The notes: a model not told the origin generated them from the sequence alone. Counted from the first letter of the stretch, positions 45,890 through 55,939 are shown. The stretch: DNA of 64,000 bases from Armillaria gallica (GCA_037576215.1 JBANDB010000001.1:1-64000), one strand, 5' to 3'. Program-made: numbers and translations.

Positions 45890-47640
45890 AGACGTGGTTG
45901 GTGACAAGATGGAAGGAAGGACCCATGTGGATCCACAAGCACGAGCCACGTGGTCACAAGCCGCCTCCTCGTATCCTTCCGTCACCACGGCTGACTTGCC
46001 TCTATCGTTTTGATTCGGTTTTCGATTGCTAGACCGCCATGCATTCGCCTAGTCCGGATAACAACGCGTACCTGGCCTTTGTGAATTCCTGACAGTGACG
46101 ACTTCCCGCTATTATCGCCATCTTTTCCTTTCAAGCCCTCCAAGGTACATCATTCGGGATAGGCGGAGGCAGAGTTGCTGGAGCCTCTTGGTCTCCACTT
46201 TTATGGCGAGACAGGCGAGGCTACAGAGGAGCGAAATGATATTTGTGCTGAAGATGGAGAAGAGGATCTTGCCCCTGCATAGGGTTGAACTATGAAAGTC
46301 TGGCGGTGCGCCTTCTTGTCTCGTCTCTTTCATTGCGTTCATCAATTGTTTGGCACCAGGGCATACATCCACCGTCCCAAAGTATCACCGTATGCTCGCT
46401 ATCGGCACAAGACCAAAACGGACGCCAGCAATCGCTCACCTGGACGTCCGACTCCAACTTCAACCCATCATGTTCCTGCCAGCATCGTCCATGTGGGTCC
46501 AATAGCAGGACGCGATACGCCAATGAATGAAGCGAGCATAACGTCCACAAAATAGACGACATCGCGATGGTGTCTTGGATGAAGAGTGCAGCCCGGAGAC
46601 GTGAAAGACAATGAAGAAGAGACGTGTTACGCAGCCGCGATAATATCAATCTCGCTGTGAGTACAATTTCGTCTTCCTCATATTCGTCGTGTTCATCAGC
46701 TCCCTAGCACCCATCGAATTACCGAAACCGTGGCCATATGACCGGCCCAGCTCGCACGGTGCTTCAAACTTCCTACTTCCCTTCAAACTACCCCTACTCG
46801 TCAATATATCGCGTGGCCCTTCCCATAGCGACTGAAGGAGCAAATATACAAACGGCTGTACTACGCCTCGAAATACAATATATGCGAGTGCTGCATAGGG
46901 TAGTGGTCATCTTGAGGCGTGGATTCGAGAGGAGAGGTTGCCGTCCTTCCTCTACGCAAAGTAAATGTTCTCTTTCGAATGCTCTTCTTCATCGGTGATC
47001 TGACATTGTTCTGGTGGTCCAATGGAAGTGCTATATATCCACTTCGACGTACCCCCTGGTTTAGCTGGGATGCGTTGTGGATAGAGCTCATACACGTGCA
47101 GCCAATGCCTGTCTTTTTATGGACAAGGTTTTGTTCCACGACGAAAATCGTACACTTTCTGCCGTCCTTCTGCGCCAATCACAGTTGCTCTCACTCGTCT
47201 GAGTACCTGACATCAACCGCTATACCCATTGCAACAGCCTCGCGAGGAGCCTACGTTATGCCAGTGGATAGAATACTCGCGAGCGGGGGAGGGACGTCGC
47301 TTAAGAAAGCAGGGCGCCTCTCATCCTATTGGTATTAACATTGGTACCAGGGCAAGGTCCATGTTCTGCATTGGGATCAGGTCGGACAGAGCGTGGTTGT
47401 GCGCGCGCGTTTGAATACGATAGTCGACGAGGGAGGCAAGACCTGCAGTGTAACGAAAGGATTACTTGTGCTCGCCAGATGTTCGCACAAAAAGTCTTTT
47501 GCTCCGCTCCCGGGGTTGGCGGAATTGGAGATACCTGACAGGACTGTTTCCGGCCCTCGAATTACTATGTCGTTGTTGTGTCAACCGATGTGGACTGGCT
47601 TAAATCCCCTTTGTGAAGGAAAAAGGGGACGGCTCATCGA
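45890..47640 (+). repeat. Large-repeat unit U10, spliced-gene half
   Basis: The start module is at about 45913-45960. A CATCAATTGTTTGG trace replaces the acceptor near 46340. The block ACGCGATACGCCAATGAATGAAGCGAGC is near 46510, the intron at 46657-46707, the downstream end near 46960, and the tail module (GTGCGCGCGCGTTTGAATACG) near 47400. Last unit of the tandem block. Confidence 0.65.
46657..46707 (+). other. Fossil intron of U10
   Basis: GTGAGTACAATTTCG donor side and CTCCCTAG acceptor side, 51 nt. Confidence 0.55.
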
Positions 47641-47670
47641 CATCTCTGTGTAGTGACGCCTCAGATACAA

Positions 47671-47731
47671 GGACGATTTGGTCCAATCGCAAACGCGAAC
47701 TTGTAGGCTCGGTTCGATCCCGAGGCAGTCC
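47671..47731 (+). repeat. tRNA-like element, type II
   Basis: 61 nt. GGACGAT against GCAGTCC, perfect T-arm, box B GGTTCGATCCC. T5 at 47755-47759. Confidence 0.6.
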
Positions 47732-47875
47732 ATCAATGTGTATAATTCCGACTATTTTTACTTCTGTTTTCCGAGAGCGCCCGCTATCTAGTACATTTCA
47801 TCGTACGAGGGAGTATCGTTTCACCACAAGTACGCGATTGTCATTTCAAATGTTACGGAAGGTGGTCGTGACTAA

Positions 47876-47936
47876 GGATGCTTTGGCACAATCGCAAACA
47901 CGAGTTTGTGAGCCTGGTTCGATTCCGGGACAGACC
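47876..47936 (+). repeat. tRNA-like element, type I
   Basis: 61 nt. GGATGCTTTGGCACAATCGC start, T-arm CCTGG/CCGGG, box B GGTTCGATTCC. Confidence 0.6.
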
Positions 47937-48109
47937 TGTGCCCAGTCACATTGATTCCACTACCATTTTGTTTTCTTTCCAAGAGTGTCTTCTCGGTCAG
48001 TGTGGGAGAATCATTTTGCAAACAAATTCAGTGAAATCCATCCCTGATTAGAGCTTCTGCTTCAAGTGGGATTCCTCGCCTGTCCGATGAAGAATAAAAC
48101 CCCAAGAGA

Positions 48110-48172
48110 GGACAGGCATCCTGGAACGTTGGTAATTCATATGGTTTGGTCGGTTCAAGTCCGAGGGCGTCC
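48110..48172 (+). repeat. tRNA-like element, type V
   Basis: 63 nt. GGAC/GTCC ends, box A CTGGAACGTTGGTAATTC, box B GGTTCAAGTCC. Confidence 0.5.
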
Positions 48173-48382
48173 ATCTGCTTTGATGGCTACGACGAGGGAG
48201 GCAATACATGCAATGTAATGCTTCGACCTGACAAAGAATTATTTTTTGCTCGCCAGGTGGAAGTATTTACTCCTGTATTGGGCTGGCGGAGATACTGTTT
48301 CCGGTCCTTGGATTATTATGATCCTTTTGTGAAGGCAAAGAGACGGTTGGCTCGTCGACATCCCTTTGTTGCTCAAAGACGA

Positions 48383-48442
48383 GGACGGTTTGGTGCAATC
48401 GCAAGGCGAACTTGTAGGCTTGGTTCGATCCCGAGCCAGTCC
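48383..48442 (+). repeat. tRNA-like element, type II
   Basis: 60 nt. GGACGGT against CCAGTCC, box A TTTGGTGCAATCGCAAGGC, box B GGTTCGATCCC. Confidence 0.6.
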
Positions 48443-48588
48443 ACTGTCCCGATGCTGACTTTACTTTTGTCTTCACGTCTTGTCGTTGTGAATCTGTCCG
48501 AATTATTTCTCAGTCAGTGTAGGGGCATCGTTTCACCGGACATACATGACTGTCATTTCAAACGTTACATTTGACAGCCAGTGCTGTA

Positions 48589-48648
48589 AGGATGCTTTGG
48601 CATAACCGCAAACACAAGTTTGTTGAGCCCGGTTCGATTCCGAGTCCT
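48589..48648 (+). repeat. tRNA-like element, type I
   Basis: 60 nt. AGGATGC pairs with GAGTCCT at six of seven with one wobble, unlike the other 'cacgag' type I copies, whose acceptor has decayed. Box B GGTTCGATTCC. Confidence 0.6.
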
Positions 48649-48865
48649 ATCAATTGGGAAGGGTTTGGCATATCTTTTGCTGTCCAAGAATGTCCCTCGG
48701 TCAGTGTGGGTTCTGGGAGAATCGTTCGGAAACACCGGATTGACGCGACTGACATTTCAAGGTTCTTTTCATCATAATGTTGTAGATTAGAACTTGCTCA
48801 GAGTGGGCATTTTCCTGGTCCATGATGTCTTCTCTGCTCGATGAATGATAAATCCGCCAAAGTAA

Positions 48866-48929
48866 GACTGGCATCCTGGCACATTGGTATTATTGATATA
48901 GTTGAGTCGGTTCGAACCCGAGGGGCCCT
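48866..48929 (+). repeat. tRNA-like element, type V
   Basis: Box A CTGGCACATTGGTATTATTG is drifting. Box B GGTTCGAACCC has one change. Confidence 0.45.
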
Positions 48930-49093
48930 GTCATTGCAATGTGGTTCCATTAACTTTTCCATTCCAGAGAATTCGAATGTATGGTGTCCTTGACGAAAGC
49001 CCTCACTACATCTATAATCCGCCAGCTGGGTTTCGTTTCTCTTTCCCAAGCCAGGCTTCCTCTTTTGAGCGGACACCGAGTCCGAATAAGATA

Positions 49094-49152
49094 GACTTTC
49101 TAGTCAAGTGGTAACTGCCGCATGACTGAGTCGGTTCGAATCCGAGGGAGTC
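49094..49152 (+). repeat. tRNA-like element, type IV
   Basis: 59 nt. GACTTTC pairs with GGGAGTC at all seven positions (two G-U). Box A TAGTCAAGTGGTAACTGCC and box B GGTTCGAATCC are both near consensus. T8 at 49187-49194. Best candidate for an active Pol III unit among the short elements. Confidence 0.7.
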
Positions 49153-49411
49153 TTGTTTCCATGCCACTTTCTAGCCTTTTTTTTAACTGGAGCCAGATGC
49201 ATGTGCATGATAAATGTGTTGAACGGATTTGTACCCTTGATGAAAGGGATAGCTAAGTAACACAACCAGCTATACACCGACTTTTACTCCACCAGCGAAT
49301 TTTTCGTTTCTCTCTATCTCACTTCAGCTTGAGCCAGGGTTCTTTTGAGCGGGTCCCATGCCCAGATTAATTAGGTCTGGTTGATGAGGGGGAAAAAATC
49401 ATCAAGAGACA

Positions 49412-49470
49412 GACTTTCTGGTAAAGTGGTAACTGCCTCATGGTTCAGTCGGTTCGAATCCGTGGGAGTC
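49412..49470 (+). repeat. tRNA-like element, type IV
   Basis: 59 nt. Same fully pairing acceptor as 49094-49152. Box A CTGGTAAAGTGGTAACTGCC, box B GGTTCGAATCC. Only a T4 follows. Confidence 0.65.
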
Positions 49471-49600
49471 CATAGTCATGATGTTCTCTAGCCCTTTTAA
49501 CCTAATGCGTGATCCGAGAGCCATCTATGCGTTATTGGTTTCTCATTAGACGAGGTGCATCCTGGCAAGATTAAAGACGCGAAGAGAGGTTTGCTGAAAG

Positions 49601-49658
49601 GACGCTCTGGCGCAATCATAAACGCGAGCTTGTGATCTTGGTTCGATTCCGGGAGTCC
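49601..49658 (+). repeat. tRNA-like element, type III
   Basis: 58 nt. GGACGCT with GGAGTCC, box A CTGGCGCAATCATAACGC, box B GGTTCGATTCC. Last element of the tandem array. Confidence 0.65.
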
Positions 49659-49859
49659 ACTCTAAACTTTGGTAGCGTCCGAAATACGACACATCTTCTT
49701 TTGGCCCTGTGTCTTGATGCACCTACTTTCATTTAAAAAACATCGTTACCTGAACATGCTTAGATTTTCCGTTGCCGCCGTCCACATTTTTACCACGGTG
49801 ACCGGTGAAGCACCGTAACATGGCTTCCAAGTCTGGTGAAGCTGATCATCGCTGAATAA

Positions 49860-50890
49860 AGGCCATCGAGTCATGGTAATATTCGGACAATGATTCTGGA
49901 TACAACCACCGATGAATTCAGCATGTCCGAAACCGGGAAAGTTCAACACTGGACTTCCCACCGTCGGACTGAGAAATTGATAGTAGGATAATGTTCGGCT
50001 TGAAGAACGAGATCCTGCCGTAGTAATGGAAGGTGCGAATACTAATTGGGAGCTGGCAGACACGTCGTTGCTCCTAGTGAAACGAGACAGTCTACTAGAT
50101 AAGCTGATGACGTCTATTGTATACGATAGCAATTAGTGCGATGAAGTGTCTTGGGATATAAATCGCACTTGCTATTATAAATCCACAAGAAGCAGGATCT
50201 GCGTAGGACTACTAGTACTCACTAGGTTCATTACCGATTAGAACGGGCCCTCCTTGGAGCAGTGAATGCATCTTCAATACAGATACTCATTATACTTAGG
50301 GATAAGTGTATTTATTTGGTCTTCGTGCGCTCTGTAAAAATCTCTGGTGTGCAAATCAGAGCGACGGAGTTAGTAGGGATGGAAGCGGACCTCTGCCGCT
50401 ACTCGGCAATCAGATATTTCAACCTCCGATCATGACCCTTCGTGTGATCCGGTTCCGAATTGCTCGTCCATCTCCCCAGCTTGCTTCTTTTTTGGTTCGC
50501 ATCGTACTTGTCGTTACTTCTGCTCCGTGATTCAGGGATGCGCTACCCCCGGGATATCTTGTTGGTTTCATACAACTCCTCCGACCGGGCTTGGAAGGGC
50601 TTGGCCAAGAACAATCCCGGCGATTTCTGAAGGCTTCGCTTTCCTCAAGCCGACCGCTAACGATCTTTTTTGAAGATGGCATCTTTTCCAGGCTCAGGCT
50701 AGTTCTCGTTATGGAAGAAAGGAATCTGCGTTGTGCTCCAGGCATGCTTTGGCGCGCTCGATCCGGCTACCCGTCCAACCCCTCTGAGTTCAGATCGCGA
50801 GGTCCGATCTCTTGCGCCACACGTGGCTACCCATCCCAGGAGGCTGCTACTTTTTTTTCTTCCTTCCTTCTTCCTTCCCCACTATCATTT
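49860..50890. other. Right edge of the array and promoter of the GPI-protein gene
   Basis: The array's spacer sequence fades out by about 49850. No gene is supported; frames at 49746-50132 and 50419-50745 on the minus strand are unrecognised. A pyrimidine-rich leader (TTTTTTTTCTTCCTTCCTTC) lies at 50850-50875, just before the next start codon, as is common in fungal genes. Confidence 0.4.
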
Positions 50891-50894
50891 AATA

Positions 50895-51627
50895 ATGCTC
50901 CCCGTCCTTCTCCTAGTCCTCCTTCCCGTCGCCCTTGCCCTGACCATCTCCACCCCGGATGACCCAGTCGTATCTGCCTCGAGCCTCACCATCAAGTGGA
51001 ACGCTGCCTACGTCGACGAAGCGAGCTTCACCATCGAGCTCATCAACGCTGCCTTCAATCGTCAGTATGCCATCGCGAATAACGTGAATTCGGGCTATGG
51101 TGACTCGGAGTTGACGGTGCTCTTGCCGGCGGTTTTGCCTGGGTGAGTTTTCATTACAGTTCAGCAGGGTCCGTGTGATGCTGACGGGTGCGCTGTAGGG
51201 CTGGATTCACGATCCAGTTGGTGAACCCAGGGAATATTAATGACATATATGCCGAGTCGGGACAGTTTACGGTGGTGGATGCTAATTCGACGTCAACGAC
51301 TACTGGTACTGGCTCGACAGACCCATCAGCCTCGACATCAGCGAGCTCGAGCGCTAGCGCGACGGCCTCTACGTGAGTCATCCAAATTTGTCTCTCCCTT
51401 CGTCGCGTTTACCTTCTCGCAGCACGCACAGCTCGTCGAGCTCGAGCTTTGGCGTTACCCACTCCAATACCATCACTGGTAGCAGCACTTCCTCTGCTAC
51501 CTCTTCCGCTGCTTCGACTTCAAGCTCATTCGTCGCACAATCCTTCAATGCTGCCGCTCGTTCAGGTGCCGATATGGGTATCGCTGGGATGTTGGCCGCG
51601 GTGTTGGGGTGTATCATCGCGTTGTAA
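50895..51627 (+). CDS. Ser/Thr-rich GPI-anchored surface protein (Kre9/Knh1-like N-terminus)
   Basis: Three exons: 50895-51142, 51199-51372 and 51423-51627. Both introns have GTGAGT donors, and the joined frame runs to TAA. The start ATG opens a clear signal peptide (MLPVLLLVLLPVALA). The next hundred residues match the short beta-rich domain seen in fungal Kre9/Knh1-type wall proteins (TISTPDDPVVSASSLTIKW; AGFTIQLVNPGNINDIYAES). A long Ser/Thr linker follows. The C-terminus is Gly/Ala-rich and ends in a hydrophobic tail (MLAAVLGCIIAL), preceded by small residues suited to GPI attachment. Expected location is the plasma membrane or cell wall. The molecular role of this widespread mushroom family is not established. 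Confidence 0.85.
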
Positions 51628-51639
51628 TCCTTGCTCTCC

Positions 51640-52340
51640 TTTCCTTTTGAATATCCACGCTCGTTTCTCACTTCGCTGCACGCACCATGTACTCTGAGCA
51701 AATGATACCTCCTGAATGTCATTGCGCAATCTTTACGTGAACGAGAGTCAGACCTTCGAGGCAAAGGTCTTCTGAATTTATACTTGACTGCTCGCCCTAG
51801 CAGGACCTCCACGTCTCCGTGGACTTTCCGGCTGAACAGAGATTGGTCGCAACGAGAGTATGCCATGTCGTCCTAACATGCGGAAGGCTGCCATATCTTC
51901 GTCTTGGTTCGAACTTGAGAAGAGGCACTAGCACAAAATACAAAATCAATTTTTACTGACAGGATGGTTCACTAATTCCGCTTAGGATTTACTACGACGT
52001 TTGAGAATCGTTGTAACTGCGAATTTGTAGGATATCGGTGTGGGTCATTTGGCGCGCTCATAACAACACACTAGTTGTACACGATCTTCGTTTGAGTCCT
52101 GGAACATCCCCACGTTCGAGCGTTCATTGATATTTTCTTTTTTATATATATCAGCAATGTCTTACTCTTTGTCAGTCATGGATGACGGTGAACTGTGGTC
52201 AATGCCTCACTGTGTACATTCATGTACTCCAAGTCTGAGTTACCTCCTGAGTGCTGTGTCGCTGTATTGTTACGCATATGAATCCAGTCTTCAAGGCATG
52301 ATATCCAACACTTGGCACGCCATTTGCGTCTCCTCCGACA
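51640..52340. other. Intergenic, with a very decayed tRNA-like trace
   Basis: At about 52000-52040 the phrase AATCGTTGTAACTGCGAATTTGTAGG recalls the middle of a type II element, but box B is gone. Nothing else is recognised. Confidence 0.3.
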
Positions 52341-52352
52341 TCACGGCTTGGT

Positions 52353-52395
52353 GTCCATTTGGTATGGCCAAGTTTCGGTTCGAATCTGACAAGGC
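52353..52395 (+). repeat. Decayed tRNA-like element
   Basis: GTCCATTTGGTATGGCCAAG followed by TTCGGTTCGAATCTGAC keeps box B with one change and a shortened front. It lies inside a 121-codon open frame that I therefore do not accept as a gene. Confidence 0.4.
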
Positions 52396-52600
52396 CATAA
52401 GTGTAAAACCTATTTTTACTCAGGTTGCTCCAGCGTTCGCCAATCAGTTCATATCTACAGAAGGGTTATTCGTTATTCATGATCTCGTATGAGCCAAAAG
52501 AGTAGGAGTAGTAGCAATTCGTCGCACTGGCAAGCGGTCACTAGAAATGAAACAAAGAGAAACCTTGCGGATAAGATGACGTAATATACTGGTTGAATAA

Positions 52601-52671
52601 GGGCCCTTTGGCGCAATCGTAAACTCCACATAATCGTGATTTATGATCTCGGTTCAAGTCCGAGAGGGTCC
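52601..52671 (+). tRNA. Full-length tRNA-like gene, possible His(GTG), atypical
   Basis: 71 nt. Acceptor GGGCCCT pairs with AGGGTCC at all seven positions (one G-U). Box A TTTGGCGCAATCGTAAAC and box B GGTTCAAGTCC are present. The T-arm CTCGG/CCGAG is perfect. A five-pair stem CATAA/TTATG closes a seven-base loop TCGTGAT, which puts GTG at the anticodon. The base before it is C instead of the near-universal T, and the D-stem is weak, so it may be a pseudogene or a specialised RNA. An 11-base T-run at 52690-52700 is a strong Pol III stop. It shares box A and the 3' half with the short elements of the array. Confidence 0.5.
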
Positions 52672-52689
52672 ATCGATTCAGCGTATTCC

Positions 52690-52700
52690 TTTTTTTTTTT
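52690..52700 (+). terminator. Oligo-T Pol III terminator
   Basis: Eleven consecutive T residues 18 bp after the 3' end of the tRNA-like gene. Confidence 0.6.
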
Positions 52701-52709
52701 CATCGGCAC

Positions 52710-53890
52710 TGCAGTGGCTGGCAACTACACATTCGGTCAACTTTCAAGAGTCACTAGTCAAGATTCAAGTCTTAATTTTTTAAATTTTAATGTTCTTCAA
52801 GTAAATAGTACGTACGCCACGAGGGGGGTAAGGTACGGTGTTTACCTTGGCAATTACAGAACTAAGAAATTCCGCCAGCAACTGTATTCAATCTGTATCT
52901 TCGCCTCTTTACACGTTTTCTTGACCTCATGAACTGAAATTTGAATGATTATGCCATCACAGATTCACATGAAAATCCCTCCAGTGCGAGGTACATCATA
53001 ACTCATCGGTAATTAACGTTTTAACCTCGGTGTATGAGCCCCTAGGTTTAGCTATCTTCGAGTGAGGTAAGTACTCTTTTCGGGCGCCTCGAAGGTTCTA
53101 TGAAATGGAACCCTCCTGGCCGTAACATTGTTCTCTTGCGGGCAGTTTGAAGCAACATTGAAGTTCAAATTGGAAATTTCCTGATCGTTGGATGCAACAG
53201 ACTTAATTAAAATTTGGCGATGCTCGGCCAAACTCGAGAACAATAAGTCCTTACGTCAGTAGCATCACCACGTTCTGAAGCCTAATTTTTTTTTGGGTAT
53301 TTAGCCAGATGGAAAAGGTCACGGACGGAGTTCGAAATACCTAAGGCCGGGTTCGGCTACGCTTGGCCGCAAGCGCCCAGCATGAACGCGTCAATTCGGC
53401 TTGAACGCGCTCATTAGTACATCTCGCGTCGCGTCCTTCATATCGATTCTAGCTGTACAGGAAAATGCCCGAGAACAGAGCACTTATATACGTTGGCTTC
53501 TAAAGCTTCAAAAAAGCACCAAATTCCAGGTGCAGATTTTGATGGATTAGATACGGAAACGCATCTCTCCTCATCAGCCATCATTTGACTCTGAAATTTT
53601 ACCAGTGCAAATAGATATATTCAGTATTCCCAGACTCCTAGCCTGTCACAAACAAACCTTTTTTCGTGCACAGCACAGTCTGGTACGCGTGTGTACAAAG
53701 TAATAGCTCCATTCTCTGCAAAACACTACCCTGCGTAACAAATCAACAAAAGAATGTCCTTCGTTTGGCTCACAATGGGGATAACGAGTGGCGAGCTACT
53801 TTGTTACACGTGCATTCGCATATATTAGTGGGTGGGCGTTCGACGAAAATACCACTCACCACCACTACTTCTACTTCTACCATCTTCTAC
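52710..53890. other. Intergenic region before the F-box gene
   Basis: No gene is supported. At 53820-53900 a CATATATTAG motif and a pyrimidine/ACC-rich leader precede the start codon of the next gene. Confidence 0.35.
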
Positions 53891-53900
53891 CATCACCTCA

Positions 53901-55939
53901 ATGGCGCGCAGGACTCGCCGCGGAATGCTCGAGAGGATGCTAGACATGAACCAGGATATCTGGCTCGAGGTGAGATCGCGTCGAATCATAGATCAGCTGG
54001 TCGCTGACCGCGCCGTGCAGGTGGTAAGTTATCTGAGCCCTCGGGACGTATTGCAGCTCGCGCGATTATCCGAGGACCTTTATTCGGTATTCACGAGTCC
54101 AACATCAAAATTTCTGTGGAAAGCGGCGCGTAAAACAGCGGATTGCCCCGCCCCAGTGACAGGTTTCTCCGAAATGGCGTGGGCACACCTGCTGCACGTT
54201 AACAAGTGTCATGTACGTGTCTCGTTCGCTGTTCGTCTAGGTTTTTCTGACGCGTAGTTTTTTTAGTTCTGTCGCAAGAATGTCGTACGCAAAGTTGAGT
54301 TTTATTTTCTTACTCGTATCTGCAAGGCGTGTTACAAGGAACAGTGAGTAGTCTGGTTTGATTGGACGGGTTTTGTGGAGCTAATGTACGCATAGCGTTA
54401 TTTCTCACCGTGCGACAGATACTCTCACCGCCTTCATCGCGTCGCTGGTGCCCACTACCATGAAGGGGATAAGTGAGTTTCATGATATCACTTGGGAGAT
54501 CTCTTAACTGACTATCGATATCAGCTATTCAATATCTACGGAAAGACTTTGAAGCCGTTAAAGCTAAGTACCTCTCTCTTCCTGACAATGATAAGGACGC
54601 GTATGGCCAAGAAAGACGGGACTACCTCACGGAAGTGGAAAATGTACGTGATCCTGCGTCCAGTCTGTTGTCCTCAAATCGTTACTTATGAAAACCAGTT
54701 CCGTCCTATTGGAACCGCGTGGTGTGAACAGAGAATCGAGGTACGTTCAGAAGAATTGGGAAATATGAAGACCGAGAGAGCCGTCGCGTACGTCTACCAA
54801 CATCCTTGACCGTGATTATCCTTGTTGATAAGCTATTTAGCATAAAAAAGAAACTCAAGGATCTCGGCTAGGCGGAGCGTTACTATCTAAAGATTTCTGT
54901 GATCAGTTTGATGAACATTCGAACGTCAGGAACCCTCGTCCTCTCACGGAGCTAAGTATGTTACCTCTACACCGTCCTTATTACTTTCTAAATCAAGTGT
55001 AAAAGTCTGGTCCAAGATCCGCGATACTTTCATCGAGATGGCTGAAGGGGCAATCAAAGAATTAGCGGACAAGCGCATAGCACGTGTTCTGGTCGTTGAG
55101 AATCGCATCGCCATCGCCACCGCCCTCTTGGAAGGCCCCGACCCTTCCCGTATCACCAAAGTGCCGTCTGTCGTCGATTTCCTGGACGTCCTTCGTCACA
55201 AAACTCTCATCGAATCTCCCGTCTCGATGAATCTCGGTGAGAGGGAGCTGAAGCCGGTCGTAGAAGCGTTTCGCAAGGAATGGATGGAACAAGCGCTCGA
55301 TGAACTCATCCGGGTTCTCGGGGAGATCCAACCGGAGCGATTGACCAAGTACCAGAAGCGCGCCTATCTCGAGCTGGCTCGTAACGTTTTTGAATGCCGA
55401 GGATGTTCGTCGCGAGGACTGTTCTTCCCACAAGTCTTGGAGCATGAATGTTGCATCTATTCGCGGGATCCCCAGACCATGAAATTGGAACGAAGGTGCG
55501 TGGGGACTGCGAGATACTTATCGAAACAGGAAACTTTCATGTCGACGTTTATACGAGCTGTCGGTTTGAACCCGGAAACCGCGACGGTGGACGATCTCGC
55601 TTCGCTGAATCAACGCTACCGCTGCCTCATGTGTCGGGAAGCGAATCACTTGGACGGGAAGTCAAAGAAAGCGTATGAATGGCGCTCTTTTGTGGGTATC
55701 TTGGTTCTTTATCCTCAGTATGGAGCTAACCATCCCACCGTCAGATCGAACATATAGACGGTCATATCTCAGGAGGAATAAACGTTGTTTCCTACCCAGA
55801 AGATTTTGAGATTATGCCTTTGGAACGCATGCAGGAGGATCCTGCCTCGAGCAATACCCAGACCAATGTAGCCCGTCGGGGCTGCCGTCTTCCCGATTGT
55901 CGGGATCCCAAGTACTTACTTAAATATCTGCAAGAGTGA
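53901..55939 (+). pseudogene. F-box protein gene, paralogue of 7.0-9.4 kb, with a frameshift
   Basis: The start is ATG at 53901. Exon 1 ends DIWLE. Exon 2 carries the F-box (VVSYLSPRDVLQLARLSED), then FCRKNVVRKVEFYF with CKACYK, then two coiled-coil exons (LRKDFEAVKAKYLSLPDN). The large C-terminal exon at about 55008-55690 has a Cys cluster (CRGCSSRGLFF) and CLMCRE, and a final exon has CRLPDC and ends with TGA at 55937-55939. Gene order and motifs match the minus-strand gene at 7.0-9.4 kb exon by exon. In the exon at about 54841-54955 a TAG at 54869-54871 follows LKDLG, and the next bases continue correctly only one frame over (GGALLSKDF, matching GKAFSSSEF in the paralogue). This looks like a single-base deletion. 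All other junctions are clean, so the damage is recent, or it is a sequence error in a working gene. Confidence 0.7.

Larger units (their letters stand above)
47671..49658 (+). repeat. tRNA-like cluster of U10 (nine elements)
   Basis: Order II, I, V, II, I, V, IV, IV, III. The II-I-V set appears twice in a row and type IV twice, so this cluster grew by internal duplication. It is the longest in the window. Confidence 0.75.

Noticed and set aside
22938..49658. Regularly spaced short repeats as a CRISPR array
   Set aside because: The repeats are diverged tRNA-like modules with box A and box B, spaced unevenly at about 150-750 bp, and the genome is eukaryotic.
52127..52492. 121-codon frame with a hydrophobic start
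   Set aside because: It spans a decayed tRNA-like element (52353-52395) and has no protein signature.
52601..52671. Confident call of a functional tRNA-His
   Set aside because: The base before the anticodon is C rather than T and the D-stem is weak, so a standard decoding tRNA is doubtful.
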